Assembly (NCBI GenBank): GCA_949106495.1
Contig: CARYZD010000010.1
Coordinates: 1-64,000, forward strand
Length of the DNA: 64,000 nucleotides
DNA from: an uncultured Clostridia bacterium
GTDB taxonomy: Bacteria > Bacillota > Clostridia > TANB77 > CAG-465
Direction: 5' to 3'
Shown: positions 63,969 through 64,000 of the stretch, in pieces
How positions within the stretch are numbered: position 1 is the stretch's first letter
Layout: every line of letters starts with the position of its first letter
Program-made: the position numbers and the translations under genes
Notes under the pieces: model-generated
Database searches by the model: none
Seen by the model: the letters and a program-made list of their open reading frames with translations, nothing else
Told to the model about the DNA's origin: nothing

Positions 63969-64000
63969 TTTTATTTCCTCCTTATTAGTTGTTTGCTATA

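Overview
This is an AT-rich chromosomal segment from a spore-forming, single-membrane bacterium of the class Clostridia. I infer this from the complete spoIIIAA-AH operon, GerW/YtfJ, SleB-YpeB and BofA sporulation or germination genes, an LPxTG sortase substrate, AGGAGG-type ribosome binding sites, and promoters of the form TTGACA-N17-TATAAT. Most likely it is an uncultured gut lineage; I cannot name the species. No CRISPR array, rRNA operon or intact transposon is visible.

The headline observation concerns reading frame. Three genes on the + strand (a LysM protein at 7229, a metallo-beta-lactamase/beta-CASP protein at 15197, a membrane protein at 62958) are each split by +1 frame changes, four in total. 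At every one the zero-frame codon is CGG, and skipping its C lets the ribosome read GGA or GGT (Gly) and continue through the rest of a well conserved protein. I checked every CGG on the coding strands of the other genes: none is in frame, except one in a visibly GC-richer, probably imported gene at 49124. So CGG appears to be essentially unused as an arginine codon and to act as a +1 frameshift signal, or as a quadruplet CGGN read as glycine. I know of no described bacterial system of this kind.

Layout. 1-6.0 kb: SSB-like protein, glucose-6-phosphate isomerase with an NMN-adenylyltransferase-like gene, tRNA-Lys, a small ribbon-helix-helix gene in a degenerate intergenic region, and an acyl-CoA synthetase. 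6-9 kb: an unknown membrane protein, ytfJ/ytfI-type sporulation genes flanking the frameshifted LysM gene, and a PAP2-related protein. 9-18.8 kb: DUF2207/LemA pair, trpS-obg, the frameshifted MBL gene, rplU-rpmA with an L21 leader, pth. 19-25 kb: a stand-alone VirD4/TraG-like ATPase, a 59-residue DnaJ-type zinc-finger protein, secA. 25-32 kb: small membrane or regulatory proteins and the spoIIIA operon.

32-42 kb: SWIM-SNF2 helicase, a GH18 spore-wall-type hydrolase, and a D-alanine/peptidoglycan operon (alr, hydrolase, membrane-anchored MurF-like, ddl) whose alr is broken by a frameshift of a different kind. 42-49 kb: Sel1-repeat protein, LPxTG beta-helix adhesin, pcrA, a GME-fold-like protein. 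49-57 kb: the GC-rich insert, ypeB-sleB, bofA, rseP-cdsA-frr, topB. 57-64 kb: polysaccharide deacetylase, HtrA, a flavoprotein, a methionine-gamma-lyase-family enzyme, the frameshifted membrane protein, and DUF1292. The cell-envelope, secretion and sporulation content is what a chromosome core would carry; accessory DNA is limited to the 49 kb insert and possibly the tRNA-Lys locus.
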